From Nitrospira sp. CG24A (GTDB lineage Bacteria > Nitrospirota > Nitrospiria > Nitrospirales > Nitrospiraceae): a stretch of 50,344 bases of DNA. Shown here piece after piece: positions 1 through 7,208 of the stretch; position 1 is the first letter of the stretch, and the number at the start of each line of letters is the position of its first letter. The notes under the pieces are model-generated. The model searched no databases. It worked only from the letters and a program-made list of their open reading frames with translations, and had not been told where the DNA came from. The DNA is taken from contig NEWT02000028.1 of NCBI GenBank assembly GCA_002869925.2, positions 64,908 through 115,251 of the forward strand, given 5' to 3'. A program made the position numbers and the translations under genes.

Positions 1-97
1 CCACCCCACAAACAGCGTTCCGAGTGGAATGTGAATTAATCAGACCTTCCCTAGAGAACAGCTCCGTGCCTCATCTGGTCGCTAGCGTGATTCTGCC

Positions 98-112
98 GTC
101 TATGCTATAGAC
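98..112. promoter_or_regulatory. 15-nt dyad upstream of the antiporter gene
   Basis: The sequence GTCTAT-GCT-ATAGAC is a perfect 6-bp inverted repeat with a 3-nt centre, about 40 nt before the antiporter start. It also contains a TATGCT-like -10 box. It could be a promoter or operator, but no partner is visible and chance is possible. Confidence 0.25.
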
Positions 113-153
113 CGCATCAGATCTGGGCAAACAACCTCGAAAGATAACGCACG

Positions 154-1377
154 ATGCCGTATTCCATTGGTGTGATCTTCATCGTGTTCTCCACGCTCGT
201 CATTCTGAGCGTGTTGACGATCAAGCTCTCGAATCGATTTGGTATCCCCTCGCTAGTCTTGTTCCTCGCCATCGGCATGTTGGCAGGGTCCGACGGTCTC
301 GGCGGCATCTCGTTCGACAATCCGTCCCTGGTGCGATCGCTGGGTATCACGGCGCTCGTCTTGATTCTGTTTTCGGGTGGATTGGACACGGAATGGACAG
401 CGGTGCGGCCCATTGTATGGCAGGGGCTGTCGCTCTCGACCATCGGGGTTCTGGTGACGGCTCTGCTCATCGGGGTGTTTGTCGCCTGGGTCCAGGGATT
501 TTCATTTCTAGAAGGCCTCTTGCTCGGCGCCATTGTGTCGTCCACCGATGCTGCGGCCGTCTTCATGGTGCTACGGGCGCGAAAAACCAAGATCCCCAGG
601 CGATTGATCCAATTGCTCGAATTCGAGTCAGGCAGTAACGATCCAATGGCCGTCGTGTTGACGATCGCGCTGATTCGACTATTGACGGAACCCTCGACCT
701 CTTTCGGGGAACTTGTCGTATTCTTTGTGATGCAAATGGGCGTGGGAACCGTGATCGGCATTGCGATGGGCGAAATCATGCGGCGATTGTTCAATGCGCT
801 CGACTTGGAGTTAGAAGGCATTTATCCGGTACTGTCGCTGGCCTTGGCGCTGCTGACCTACGGCCTCACCGACTACCTGGACGGGAGTGGTTTTCTTGCC
901 GTATACCTGGCGGGGCTCGTCATGGCGCGAAAACCGTTTACTCACCAGCAGAGCGTCTTACGTTTTCACGATGGGCTGGCCTGGCTGATGCAGGTCACCA
1001 TGTTTTTGGCGCTGGGGTTGCAGGTATTTCCGGCAAGGCTTGTACCAATCGCCGGGGTAGGCATCCTGATTTCTCTTTTCCTGATCTTCATCGCACGCCC
1101 TGCGAGTGTCCACGCGGCGCTGGCTTTTTCGCCTATGTCCCTTCGAGAGCAGACTCTTGTGGCCTGGGCGGGGCTCCGTGGGGCCGTGCCGATCATCTTG
1201 GCCACATTTCCCATAGTGGCCGGGATCGAAAAGGCCGACATGATCTTTCATTTGGTGTTCTTTATTGCACTCACATCTGTCGTCATGCAGGGGACAGCGA
1301 TTCCGTTACTGACACGAATATTGAAGATCGGAAGCCCACAGCCCAATCTGCAATCACCCCCCAAACCGATACCGTAA
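154..1377 (+). CDS. CPA1-family monovalent cation/H+ antiporter (NhaP/CvrA-like)
   Basis: A 407-aa polytopic membrane protein expected to exchange Na+ or K+ for protons across the inner membrane, serving pH and osmotic homeostasis. The sequence is almost entirely hydrophobic helices. It shows the CPA1 signatures: the acidic SSTDAAAVF helix near residue 130 and the ESGSNDPMAV stretch near 155, which carries the conserved Asp of the ion site, followed by a late WAGLRGAVPI helix near 340. Many NhaP2/CvrA proteins are about 570 aa and carry a cytoplasmic TrkA-C/CorC regulatory tail; this one ends soon after the last helix, so the tail is absent. The start follows a weak GAAAGA ribosome site. It stands alone and converges on the next gene across a strong hairpin. 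The transported ion cannot be told from sequence. Confidence 0.85.
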   Translation: MPYSIGVIFIVFSTLVILSVLTIKLSNRFGIPSLVLFLAIGMLAGSDGLGGISFDNPSLVRSLGITALVLILFSGGLDTEWTAVRPIVWQGLSLSTIGVLVTALLIGVFVAWVQGFSFLEGLLLGAIVSSTDAAAVFMVLRARKTKIPRRLIQLLEFESGSNDPMAVVLTIALIRLLTEPSTSFGELVVFFVMQMGVGTVIGIAMGEIMRRLFNALDLELEGIYPVLSLALALLTYGLTDYLDGSGFLAVYLAGLVMARKPFTHQQSVLRFHDGLAWLMQVTMFLALGLQVFPARLVPIAGVGILISLFLIFIARPASVHAALAFSPMSLREQTLVAWAGLRGAVPIILATFPIVAGIEKADMIFHLVFFIALTSVVMQGTAIPLLTRILKIGSPQPNLQSPPKPIP

Positions 1378-1452
1378 CTTTCTTTTGGTTTGCCGATTCT
1401 TGTGGTAGGGCTAGGCGGGTGAAGGGTGGAAACTGTTTGGCAAATCCGGCAC

Positions 1453-1482
1453 ACGAGGGCCTCTTTTACAAGAGGCCCTCGT
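1453..1482. terminator. 13-bp perfect hairpin between convergent genes
   Basis: ACGAGGGCCTCTT, a TTAC loop, then AAGAGGCCCTCGT form a perfect 13-bp stem in the 131-bp gap between the antiporter stop and the stop of the convergent lipoprotein-like gene. There is no T-run on either side, so it is not a canonical intrinsic terminator. Its position and strength suggest a bidirectional transcription end or an mRNA 3'-end stabiliser. Confidence 0.6.
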
Positions 1483-1508
1483 AGCCGTAAAGATGGCTGA
1501 CCTTGGCT

Positions 1509-1874
1509 TTATTGTACGTCGACGGTGACGCTATGGGTAGCCATGACAAGGTCATGGTCCTTAGTGGCGCCGGTCACAGTGACCTTGTGTGTCCCCTTGC
1601 TCAGGCTCTTCAGCGTACCGGCAAACCCCTTCTGATACTCTCCATCCACATAGGCATGGACATGCGTCGCTTGCGAACCCTTTGTCAAGTCGTACTTCAC
1701 CTCAAAGGTGTCTGCGACCTTATCCCCATCCTTGGGGGACATAATCATCAACTTCGACCCGTCCTCGACCGGTGCTTTCGCTGGTTTATCCCCTGCGAAA
1801 GCTGGAACCACGCTGAGACAGCCTGCCAGCGCAATCCCTAACCCCATCAACCCAATACGTCCCATCCCTTGCAT
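1509..1874 (-). CDS. Small exported Ig-like protein, possible lipoprotein
   Basis: A 121-aa protein of unknown function. The chosen ATG sits 8 nt after a clear AAGGAGG ribosome site; a longer reading frame upstream lacks one. The N-terminus is a signal peptide with an LAGC lipobox at about residues 17-20, but an AFA|G site a few residues later could instead be cut by signal peptidase I. Lipoprotein and soluble periplasmic forms are therefore both possible. The rest looks like one beta-sandwich: SPKDGDKV, a THVHAYVDGEYQ segment, then KGTHKVTVTGATKDHD, the pattern of small Ig-like domains of periplasmic proteins. The histidines in THVHAY and KDHD could bind metal, but this is only inferred. It appears monocistronic and probably ends at the shared hairpin downstream. 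Confidence 0.7.
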   Translation of the reverse strand: MQGMGRIGLMGLGIALAGCLSVVPAFAGDKPAKAPVEDGSKLMIMSPKDGDKVADTFEVKYDLTKGSQATHVHAYVDGEYQKGFAGTLKSLSKGTHKVTVTGATKDHDLVMATHSVTVDVQ

Positions 1875-2338
1875 CACGACGACCTCCTTGTTTGAACCAA
1901 CTGAATGAACATGACCGCCTCCCATCCCCTCTCGGATACCCTCTAGCCTGATGACCACTCGTTCCCCGAGAAAGAATATTGATACATTTTACTTTCCGGA
2001 ATTTCCTCAGTCAATCCGCGCCTACGCGCATCAGACGATATACATGCTCCCTCCAAGCTTGCTCGTTATCTCTTCAGGGATGGGGGCTGATTGATCTTCT
2101 ACTGCGCGCGGTCCCCCAATCCTCTACTTCATTTTTAAGGGCAGCTTGGTCGATCCTCAAATGCGCGCGTCGAACGAGCACCTTCCGAGCGTGCGCGTTC
2201 CGCGAGCAGGAGGACGGCCAGGCTGCCCGTCTCACCCTTCCGAGACCGCGCGTTGCACGAGCACAGAAGATCATCAGCCTCCATCCTCTCCCCCCTCACT
2301 CCCCAATATGGTACGGTAGAGAAACACGGATCTTGACC
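1875..2338. other. 464-bp intergenic region holding a family B element
   Basis: This gap separates divergent genes. An open frame runs through it in phase with the reductase, but its translation is composition-driven and unlike any family I know. The right half is occupied by the inverted-repeat element at 2078-2286. No RNA gene was recognised. Confidence 0.6.
2078..2286. repeat. Family B element: inverted repeat with GCGCGCGTT-rich core
   Basis: The ends, GGATGGGGGCTGATTGATC at 2078 and GATCATCAGCCTCCATCC closing at 2286, are imperfect inverted repeats of about 20 bp. The core contains units of the form CTTCCGAG-GCGCGTT-GCGAGCA near 2183-2211 and 2239-2263, and a half copy near 2162-2178. 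The element at 7115-7204 has a related unit. It looks like a small non-autonomous palindromic element; mobility is inferred. Confidence 0.55.
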
Positions 2339-3289
2339 ATGACCATTCAGGCACAATTTCCAGACGAACAGAGCGGCGAAGGCGCCTTCATCAGGCAACC
2401 GGATGCCTTTCAAAGCTGGGTGACCGCCAATGGGAATTCCGGTTATCCGGCGGCGAGCGGCCGTTACCATCTCTATGTTTCCTGGGCTTGCCCTTGGGCA
2501 CATCGAACGATCATTGTGCGAAAGCTCAAGAAGCTTGAAGGCGTCATCGGCATGACGGTCGTGGATCCGATCCGCGACGAGCGGGGCTGGGCCTTCCGTG
2601 AAGGGCCTGGCCATTCGCTCGATCCCATCAACGGCTTCCAATTCCTCAGCCAGGCCTACAAAGCCACCGATCCGAACTATCGAGGACGATTTACCGTCCC
2701 TGTGTTGTGGGATACGGTGACGAAACGCATCGTGACCAATTCAGACGATGATCTCATGCGCATGTTCAACGGCGAGTTCAATCGCTTTACTGAAAGCAGG
2801 ATCGACCTGTATCAGGACGGCATCAGGAAGGAGATCGACGACCTCAATACCTTCATCTACGAGAACGTGAACGACGGGGTCTATCGCGCAGGATTCGCCA
2901 CATCGCAGCAGGCCTATGAACGGACTCTGTTGCGCCTCTTCGACGCGCTCGACCAACTGGAGACCAGGCTGGCACGCCAACGCTATCTCTTCGGCTCACA
3001 ATTCGTCGAAACCGATTGGCGCTTGTTCGTCACCCTCGTGCGCTTCGACCCCGTCTACCACGGCCATTTCAAGTGCAACCTCCGGCGGATTATCGACTAC
3101 CCCAACCTCTTCGGCTACCTCAAAGACCTCTATCAGACCGACGGGATCGCCGACACCGTGAACTTCGACCACATCAAGCGGCACTACTACATCACCCACG
3201 ACGACATCAATCCAACCCGTATTGTCCCTCTTGGCCCCGACCAAGACCTTTCGACCCCTCACGGCCGCGAACGGCTAGCAGGGCACTGA
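2339..3289 (+). CDS. Glutathionyl-hydroquinone reductase (YqjG/ECM4 family)
   Basis: A 316-aa cytoplasmic omega/xi-class glutathione transferase that reduces glutathionyl-hydroquinones (GS-hydroquinone + GSH to hydroquinone + GSSG). The N-terminal thioredoxin-like domain carries the family motif SWACPWAHRT, placing the catalytic cysteine at residue 51 in the CPWAHR context typical of this class. The helical C-terminal domain follows, with the conserved RFDPVYHGHFKCN segment near 237-250. The ORF is open 120 codons further upstream, but that part reads through a repeat element; the ATG at 2339 gives the normal family length and N-terminus. The ribosome site is weak. The gene stands alone, apparently as a detoxification function. 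Confidence 0.9.
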   Translation: MTIQAQFPDEQSGEGAFIRQPDAFQSWVTANGNSGYPAASGRYHLYVSWACPWAHRTIIVRKLKKLEGVIGMTVVDPIRDERGWAFREGPGHSLDPINGFQFLSQAYKATDPNYRGRFTVPVLWDTVTKRIVTNSDDDLMRMFNGEFNRFTESRIDLYQDGIRKEIDDLNTFIYENVNDGVYRAGFATSQQAYERTLLRLFDALDQLETRLARQRYLFGSQFVETDWRLFVTLVRFDPVYHGHFKCNLRRIIDYPNLFGYLKDLYQTDGIADTVNFDHIKRHYYITHDDINPTRIVPLGPDQDLSTPHGRERLAGH

Positions 3290-3457
3290 AAGCTACGCCT
3301 GATGGAGTCTTGGCCGCCTCAGGGCAGATAGTAAGCGGAGCGGGTTTAGCAATTGAGTGCTTTCAATAGGGAGCGGCGTATCACTATGATGGAGATACAG
3401 AGATAACCGCACCGACAATCAGCCGTACCATTTATTTTCCAGAAAGCCTGTCCTCCC

Positions 3458-4342
3458 ATGTCCATCCAGTGGTTCCCCGGTCACATGAATACCGCGCGCA
3501 AAGAAGCGGCCAAGACGATGGAGGCGATCGATGTCGTCGTCGAAGTATTAGATGCACGCATACCGAACGCCAGCTGCAATCCTCTGATCGAAGAGCTGCG
3601 CCTGGCCCGCCAGCGTCCTAGCCTCAAAGTCCTCAACAAAGCTGATCTTGCCGACCCCACTAGCACTCAGGCTTGGCTGGACCTGTATAACCGACAACCG
3701 GGCGTCAGCGCCGTGGCCCTTTCTTGTCGTCATGCAGGTGATGCCGCCAAGATACCTCAGCTCTGTCAGCCGCTCGCCCCCCATCGCCACAGCAGCGCAA
3801 AGCCGTTGCGCATGCTGATCATGGGGGTCCCCAACGTCGGCAAATCGACGCTGATGAACATGCTCCTTAAACGCCGCATCGCTCGTGTGGGAGATGAGCC
3901 GGCTGTGACCAAGGTCCAACAACGTCACAAACTGAACGACCACATGGCCATCACCGATTCACCTGGGCTATTGTGGGGAACCATCAAAGACCCTCAGGTG
4001 GGCCTCCTCCTCGCCACGGTCAACGCCATCGGCCACAAGGTCGTCGATGACGAAGCGGTCGCAGAATTTCTCGCCGGCATTTTGCTTGCGCGCTATCCTG
4101 CCAGACTCACAGCCCGCTATGGTTTTGGCGTGGAGGGGCTGACGAGTACGGGCGTGATCGACGCCATCGGCAAAAAGCGTGGCTGCCTATTGACCAGAAG
4201 CGGCGGCGGAATAGACCGGGACAAAGCGGCGAGAATACTCTTGTCGGACTATCGAGACGGCACACTCGGCCGCACCAGCTTGGAGACACCGGATAAGCGG
4301 GCAGAAGAACAGCCCGGCATGGGCAGTGTATCTGGTGCATAG
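3458..4342 (+). CDS. rbgA: Ribosome biogenesis GTPase RbgA/YlqF
   Basis: A 294-aa circularly permuted GTPase that acts in late assembly of the 50S ribosomal subunit. The permuted order is visible: G4 NKAD at residues 60-63 comes before G1 GVPNVGKST at 123-131, followed by G3 DSPG at 167-170. The N-terminus, with WFPGHMNTARKE, is the family hallmark, and total length is normal. The C-terminal helical RNA-binding part appears complete. The stop codon lies inside a 10-bp inverted repeat that probably ends the message. The gene converges on an RNase pseudogene. Confidence 0.93.
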   Translation: MSIQWFPGHMNTARKEAAKTMEAIDVVVEVLDARIPNASCNPLIEELRLARQRPSLKVLNKADLADPTSTQAWLDLYNRQPGVSAVALSCRHAGDAAKIPQLCQPLAPHRHSSAKPLRMLIMGVPNVGKSTLMNMLLKRRIARVGDEPAVTKVQQRHKLNDHMAITDSPGLLWGTIKDPQVGLLLATVNAIGHKVVDDEAVAEFLAGILLARYPARLTARYGFGVEGLTSTGVIDAIGKKRGCLLTRSGGGIDRDKAARILLSDYRDGTLGRTSLETPDKRAEEQPGMGSVSGA

Positions 4343-4379
4343 GTTGTCTGGTCTGTTTCGTTCCCTGACCCAGACAACC
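4342..4379. terminator. 10-bp inverted repeat after rbgA
   Basis: GGTTGTCTGG at 4342-4351 pairs perfectly with CCAGACAACC at 4370-4379 across an 18-nt loop. It starts in the rbgA stop codon and lies between convergent genes. No T-run follows, so termination is inferred from position only. Confidence 0.4.
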
Positions 4380-4402
4380 AGAGCATGGCGACCCTCTCAC
4401 AA

Positions 4403-5054
4403 TCAGGCCCTGCCGAAATCGATAAACCCTCGTTCGACGTCCGTGCTGATAAGCTCTACCCACACCTTATCTCCGACATCCAGGCCACGCTCGCCCGTCA
4501 CCAGGCGCAGGAACCTCCCCTGCAAGCCAGGCTGCGATGTTGTTATAGGCCAACTTCGCATGGTTGTGGACCAGTGCCCGAAAGAGAGTCGAGCTGAGGA
4601 TTGCCCCGTCTTCCGCAACCGCCATCTCCACTACGATTGCCAGACGGTCTTGCCCTTCGCCGAGAGACGTCAAATCGGTCGACAGTTTTTCCGGCAGCAT
4701 GGGGAAGATTCCGCCGGACGTATAGACCGACGTCGTATTATTCTTGGCATGAATATCCAGGGCAGATTCCTTCGTGACCAGCGCGTCCACATCGGCAATC
4801 GCCACCAGAATTGTGACAGACCCATCAGCATGAGATTCAGCCACGGTAAGTTGGTCGAGGTCTCGGGAGTCGTCGTTGTCGATCGATGACCAGAGCAACC
4901 CCGTTAAGTCACGGATGTCCGTATGCTGATCTGTAACGGCAGCTTGTACGCGGGCAAGCTCGGCCATCGCCGCGGGAGAAAACTCCGGCAAGAGGCCTCG
5001 TTCGACCATGGCACGACGAGCGATACTTCTGAGATCCGTGCGATGATTTGCCAT
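4403..5054 (-). pseudogene. Decayed RNase II/R-type exoribonuclease (RNB domain)
   Basis: The 5' part encodes the beginning of an RNB-family 3'-5' exoribonuclease: the ATG at 5054 follows a GAAAGAG ribosome site, and the active-site stretch IDNDDSRDLDQL is intact. The frame stops at 4467, soon after LVHNHAKLAYNNIAAWLAG. From about 4510 to 4403 the expected C-terminal end, GLDVGDKVWVELISTDVERG followed by FIDF, continues in another frame. The middle of the catalytic domain, which should span a few hundred residues, is missing. The simplest reading is one internal deletion that joined the two ends out of frame near 4510-4530. The protein cannot be active, although a 195-aa N-terminal fragment could still be made. 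Confidence 0.8.
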
Positions 5055-5402
5055 GCGCTCTCTTTCATCTTTCAGATGAGCAGACCACCCGCTCTCTCCA
5101 TCGATCGCCCAAACAAGCAAGGCATACTACCATGTTCATCATAAGAGTTCGGCGAACACGAACGACTCTTGGCTATTCCCCGTTTCTTCCAAGCGAAAAA
5201 TGTATCTCGTCGCGAGTTCGCCGCCGCCTGACGTATCCCAGCAACGGATGCAGGAGAAGTCTTCGTGAATGATACGGCCGACGCATACACGTTGCATGGT
5301 TCTGATTGCGTTCTCAGTTTGTACCAGTTATATGATAGGAAATGAATGAGCACTGCCGCGATGAGGGGAACCAATACATACTTCTGATGTCCGCTTCAAC
5401 CA
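5055..5402. other. 348-bp intergenic region
   Basis: This lies between the divergent RNase pseudogene and the membrane-protein gene. I see no convincing gene, RNA or repeat; it presumably holds both promoters. Confidence 0.5.
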
Positions 5403-5873
5403 ATGCGCAATAATCCAGCGATACATATCCTTCGATGGGCCCTTGCGGTGCCGGCAGGTATCATGCTGTGGTACGCAGCGAACCATTCTATCGGCGCGGC
5501 GTTCGGCATTATCCATGGCATTGAACGTGTCGAAGATTTTTGGGAAGCGCCGGATATGGCTGGGGTGCCGATTATCGGCACGTACATCATCTTTATCACG
5601 AGGACGATTTCCGCAGCATCCTTTGTGGGTGCGATCATCTACCTCGTCCCGAGCTATCGCAAGCAGGTCGCAATCATTACAGCGTCTGTGGTCTGCGTCG
5701 CCACTGCAGGCCTTTTAGGTTTTCTCTTGTTTGAAGCCGCGACTTCGGATCCAGGCCTCAGCCCGGACGGCTGGTACAAACACATTCTGGACATGCTGAG
5801 CATTATGTTTGGCGCAACGGCTGGTGCATGGTTGGCGCGTAGAAGTCAGCGGCGCCGCATCAAGGCTTCATGA
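5403..5873 (+). CDS. Small four-helix membrane protein, unknown
   Basis: A 156-aa protein I do not recognise. It has about four hydrophobic helices, at roughly residues 10-35, 55-80, 90-112 and 130-147, and a positively charged tail (ARRSQRRRIKAS), which suggests a cytoplasmic C-terminus. A polar loop, GIERVEDFWEAPD, follows helix 1. There is no clear ribosome site before the ATG, so the start is uncertain. It is flanked by divergent and convergent genes and is probably transcribed alone. Confidence 0.55.
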   Translation: MRNNPAIHILRWALAVPAGIMLWYAANHSIGAAFGIIHGIERVEDFWEAPDMAGVPIIGTYIIFITRTISAASFVGAIIYLVPSYRKQVAIITASVVCVATAGLLGFLLFEAATSDPGLSPDGWYKHILDMLSIMFGATAGAWLARRSQRRRIKAS

Positions 5874-5927
5874 GTGCTTTGAAATCCCGTGGCAATCGCC
5901 GGCATCTTTCCGTGCATCGTCTCCAAG

Positions 5928-6440
5928 CTATCGTGTCCTCTTACGCCTAGTCGCCGCCGCCCCCACCATAACCACCACCCGCATCTGGGTCAAAAAAGCT
6001 TGCTCGATGTGTCGCATTCCATTCGTTGTCACAATCACAATTCCGTGATGATGCTCAATGCGGTGGAGAAAATGGGCCGTCTCCGGATCCGCAAATCGAT
6101 CATGGCTGTCATTGACCGTGGTGCGCACCCCGAATAACGCATCGGCTTCGTCGAAAAATAGAATCGAACCACTGGTCTCTGCTTTATCGAATACATCGTT
6201 CAGATTCTTCTCCGTTTCGGCGATATATTTGCTCACAACCGCCGACACATCGACCCTGAACAACTCGACCTGTAAAGATTCGGCCAATCTTTCCGCCGAC
6301 TTCCTTCGGCGGAGCGCCGTGGAGCCGTGCAGGACCAGGACCACGGCGGATGTCGCCTTGGACTTCTTCCCCCGACGCACCGACGGCGCCTTCTTCACCG
6401 AGACCTTCTGCTTCTTCCCTTCGATTATCTTTGCGGCCAT
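5928..6440 (-). CDS. Stand-alone AAA+ domain with degenerate Walker A
   Basis: A 170-aa protein corresponding to a single AAA+ core. After a Lys/Arg-rich N-terminus (1-30), the strand VVLVLHGS leads into TALRRRKSAERLA where GPxGTGKT is expected, so the P-loop glycines and the catalytic Lys-Thr pair are gone. The rest is well preserved: VSKYIAETEKNL at 69-80, Walker B ILFFDEADALFG at 93-104, SHDRFAD at 112-118, and sensor-1 Asn140 in VTTN. The usual C-terminal lid is absent; the chain ends about 20 residues after an Arg-finger-like FLTQMR. It resembles bacterial AAA proteins of the KYIGETEKNL type but probably cannot bind ATP normally. It could be a regulatory pseudo-ATPase or a decaying gene. 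A GAGGAG ribosome site lies 12 nt upstream. Confidence 0.7.
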   Translation of the reverse strand: MAAKIIEGKKQKVSVKKAPSVRRGKKSKATSAVVLVLHGSTALRRRKSAERLAESLQVELFRVDVSAVVSKYIAETEKNLNDVFDKAETSGSILFFDEADALFGVRTTVNDSHDRFADPETAHFLHRIEHHHGIVIVTTNGMRHIEQAFLTQMRVVVMVGAAATRRKRTR

Positions 6441-6598
6441 TATTTTTCACGCTCCTCTTACTACGGTGAACGCTCGTTCCATCCAATGTCCTGCCGGCGG
6501 CATCGTTCCAAAATATGCAGGCGATGGCTTGCGGATCTTATCTGTAATTGATCACAATGAACAACAGCGTACCCTGCACATCGGAAAGATTTCTCCTG

Positions 6599-6946
6599 AT
6601 GACGCCAATGGTCCTAATTGAACGGGAACTTGCGGCAGCTGAAGCCGCGCGGCAGGAACGCAATGACGGGAAGGCGAGAGTCTGTGCTCGCCGCGCCGTG
6701 GCCCATGCCATCGAAGCGTGGATCGCACGATTCTCTGTCCCAGGATGGCGCGGCGATGCCATGGCATACCTCAGAAAAATACAGGAAGACGCCTCCTTCC
6801 CTCTGCCCATCCGCCAAGCAGCCGAGAGATTGGGAACCCCGGTCACCCGTCAGCACACAGCCCCCTTCACCATAGACCCCATCGCCGACGCAAGACTCAT
6901 CATCGCGCATCTCAGTAGCATCACTTCAAAGGATGCGTCACAATAG
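6599..6946 (+). CDS. Hypothetical protein, Ala/Arg-rich
   Basis: A 115-aa unrecognised soluble protein. I chose the ATG at 6599, preceded by GGAAAGA with 9-nt spacing; an in-frame ATG at 6548 has no ribosome site. Residues 5-45 form a charged helix (ERELAAAEAARQERNDGKAR, then VCARRAV), followed by AIEAWI and IRQAAERL helices, so the fold is probably all-alpha. It is divergent from the AAA-like gene, from which it is separated by about 160 bp. Codon use resembles its neighbours, so I think it is real, but function cannot be assigned. Confidence 0.55.
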   Translation: MTPMVLIERELAAAEAARQERNDGKARVCARRAVAHAIEAWIARFSVPGWRGDAMAYLRKIQEDASFPLPIRQAAERLGTPVTRQHTAPFTIDPIADARLIIAHLSSITSKDASQ

Positions 6947-7114
6947 ATGGCCGGACGCTGGAAAAGATAGGCTGGCCTGATTGGTCTCTCACCGCGCGCG
7001 CCTAATGAGGCCCCCAACTATCTCTCCATCTCTCTCAAAAAGGAAGTGGCGAGGCTACCCCCGACTGCGCGCATCCATTCATATTCTCTTCTTCAATTCA
7101 ATACCCAGACAAGT

Positions 7115-7204
7115 AAGGGTGTGAGGAGCTTTCGACTGCGGCCGTCGAGCGAGGCCCTTCTGAGGGCGCGCGCTCCGGGAGCAAAGAAAGCTCCTCACAC
7201 CCTT
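7115..7204. repeat. Family B element: 18-19-bp perfect inverted repeat
   Basis: AAGGGTGTGAGGAGCTTT at 7115-7132 is exactly complementary to AAAGCTCCTCACACCCTT at 7187-7204, and the stem extends one more base pair inward. The loop of about 52 nt carries CTTCTGAGGGCGCGCGCTC-type sequence related to the units of the element near 2.1 kb. It lies just beyond the zwf stop between convergent genes and could also act as a bidirectional terminator. Confidence 0.7.
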
Positions 7205-7208
7205 GCGC

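Noticed and set aside
117-821. 234-codon open frame on the minus strand
   Set aside because: It is fully antisense to the antiporter gene, has Ser/Thr/Pro-biased shadow composition and no family features.
1979-2338. 120-codon N-terminal extension of the hydroquinone reductase
   Set aside because: It translates through a repeat element, is Arg/Ser-rich and unlike the family; the ATG at 2339 gives the normal length.
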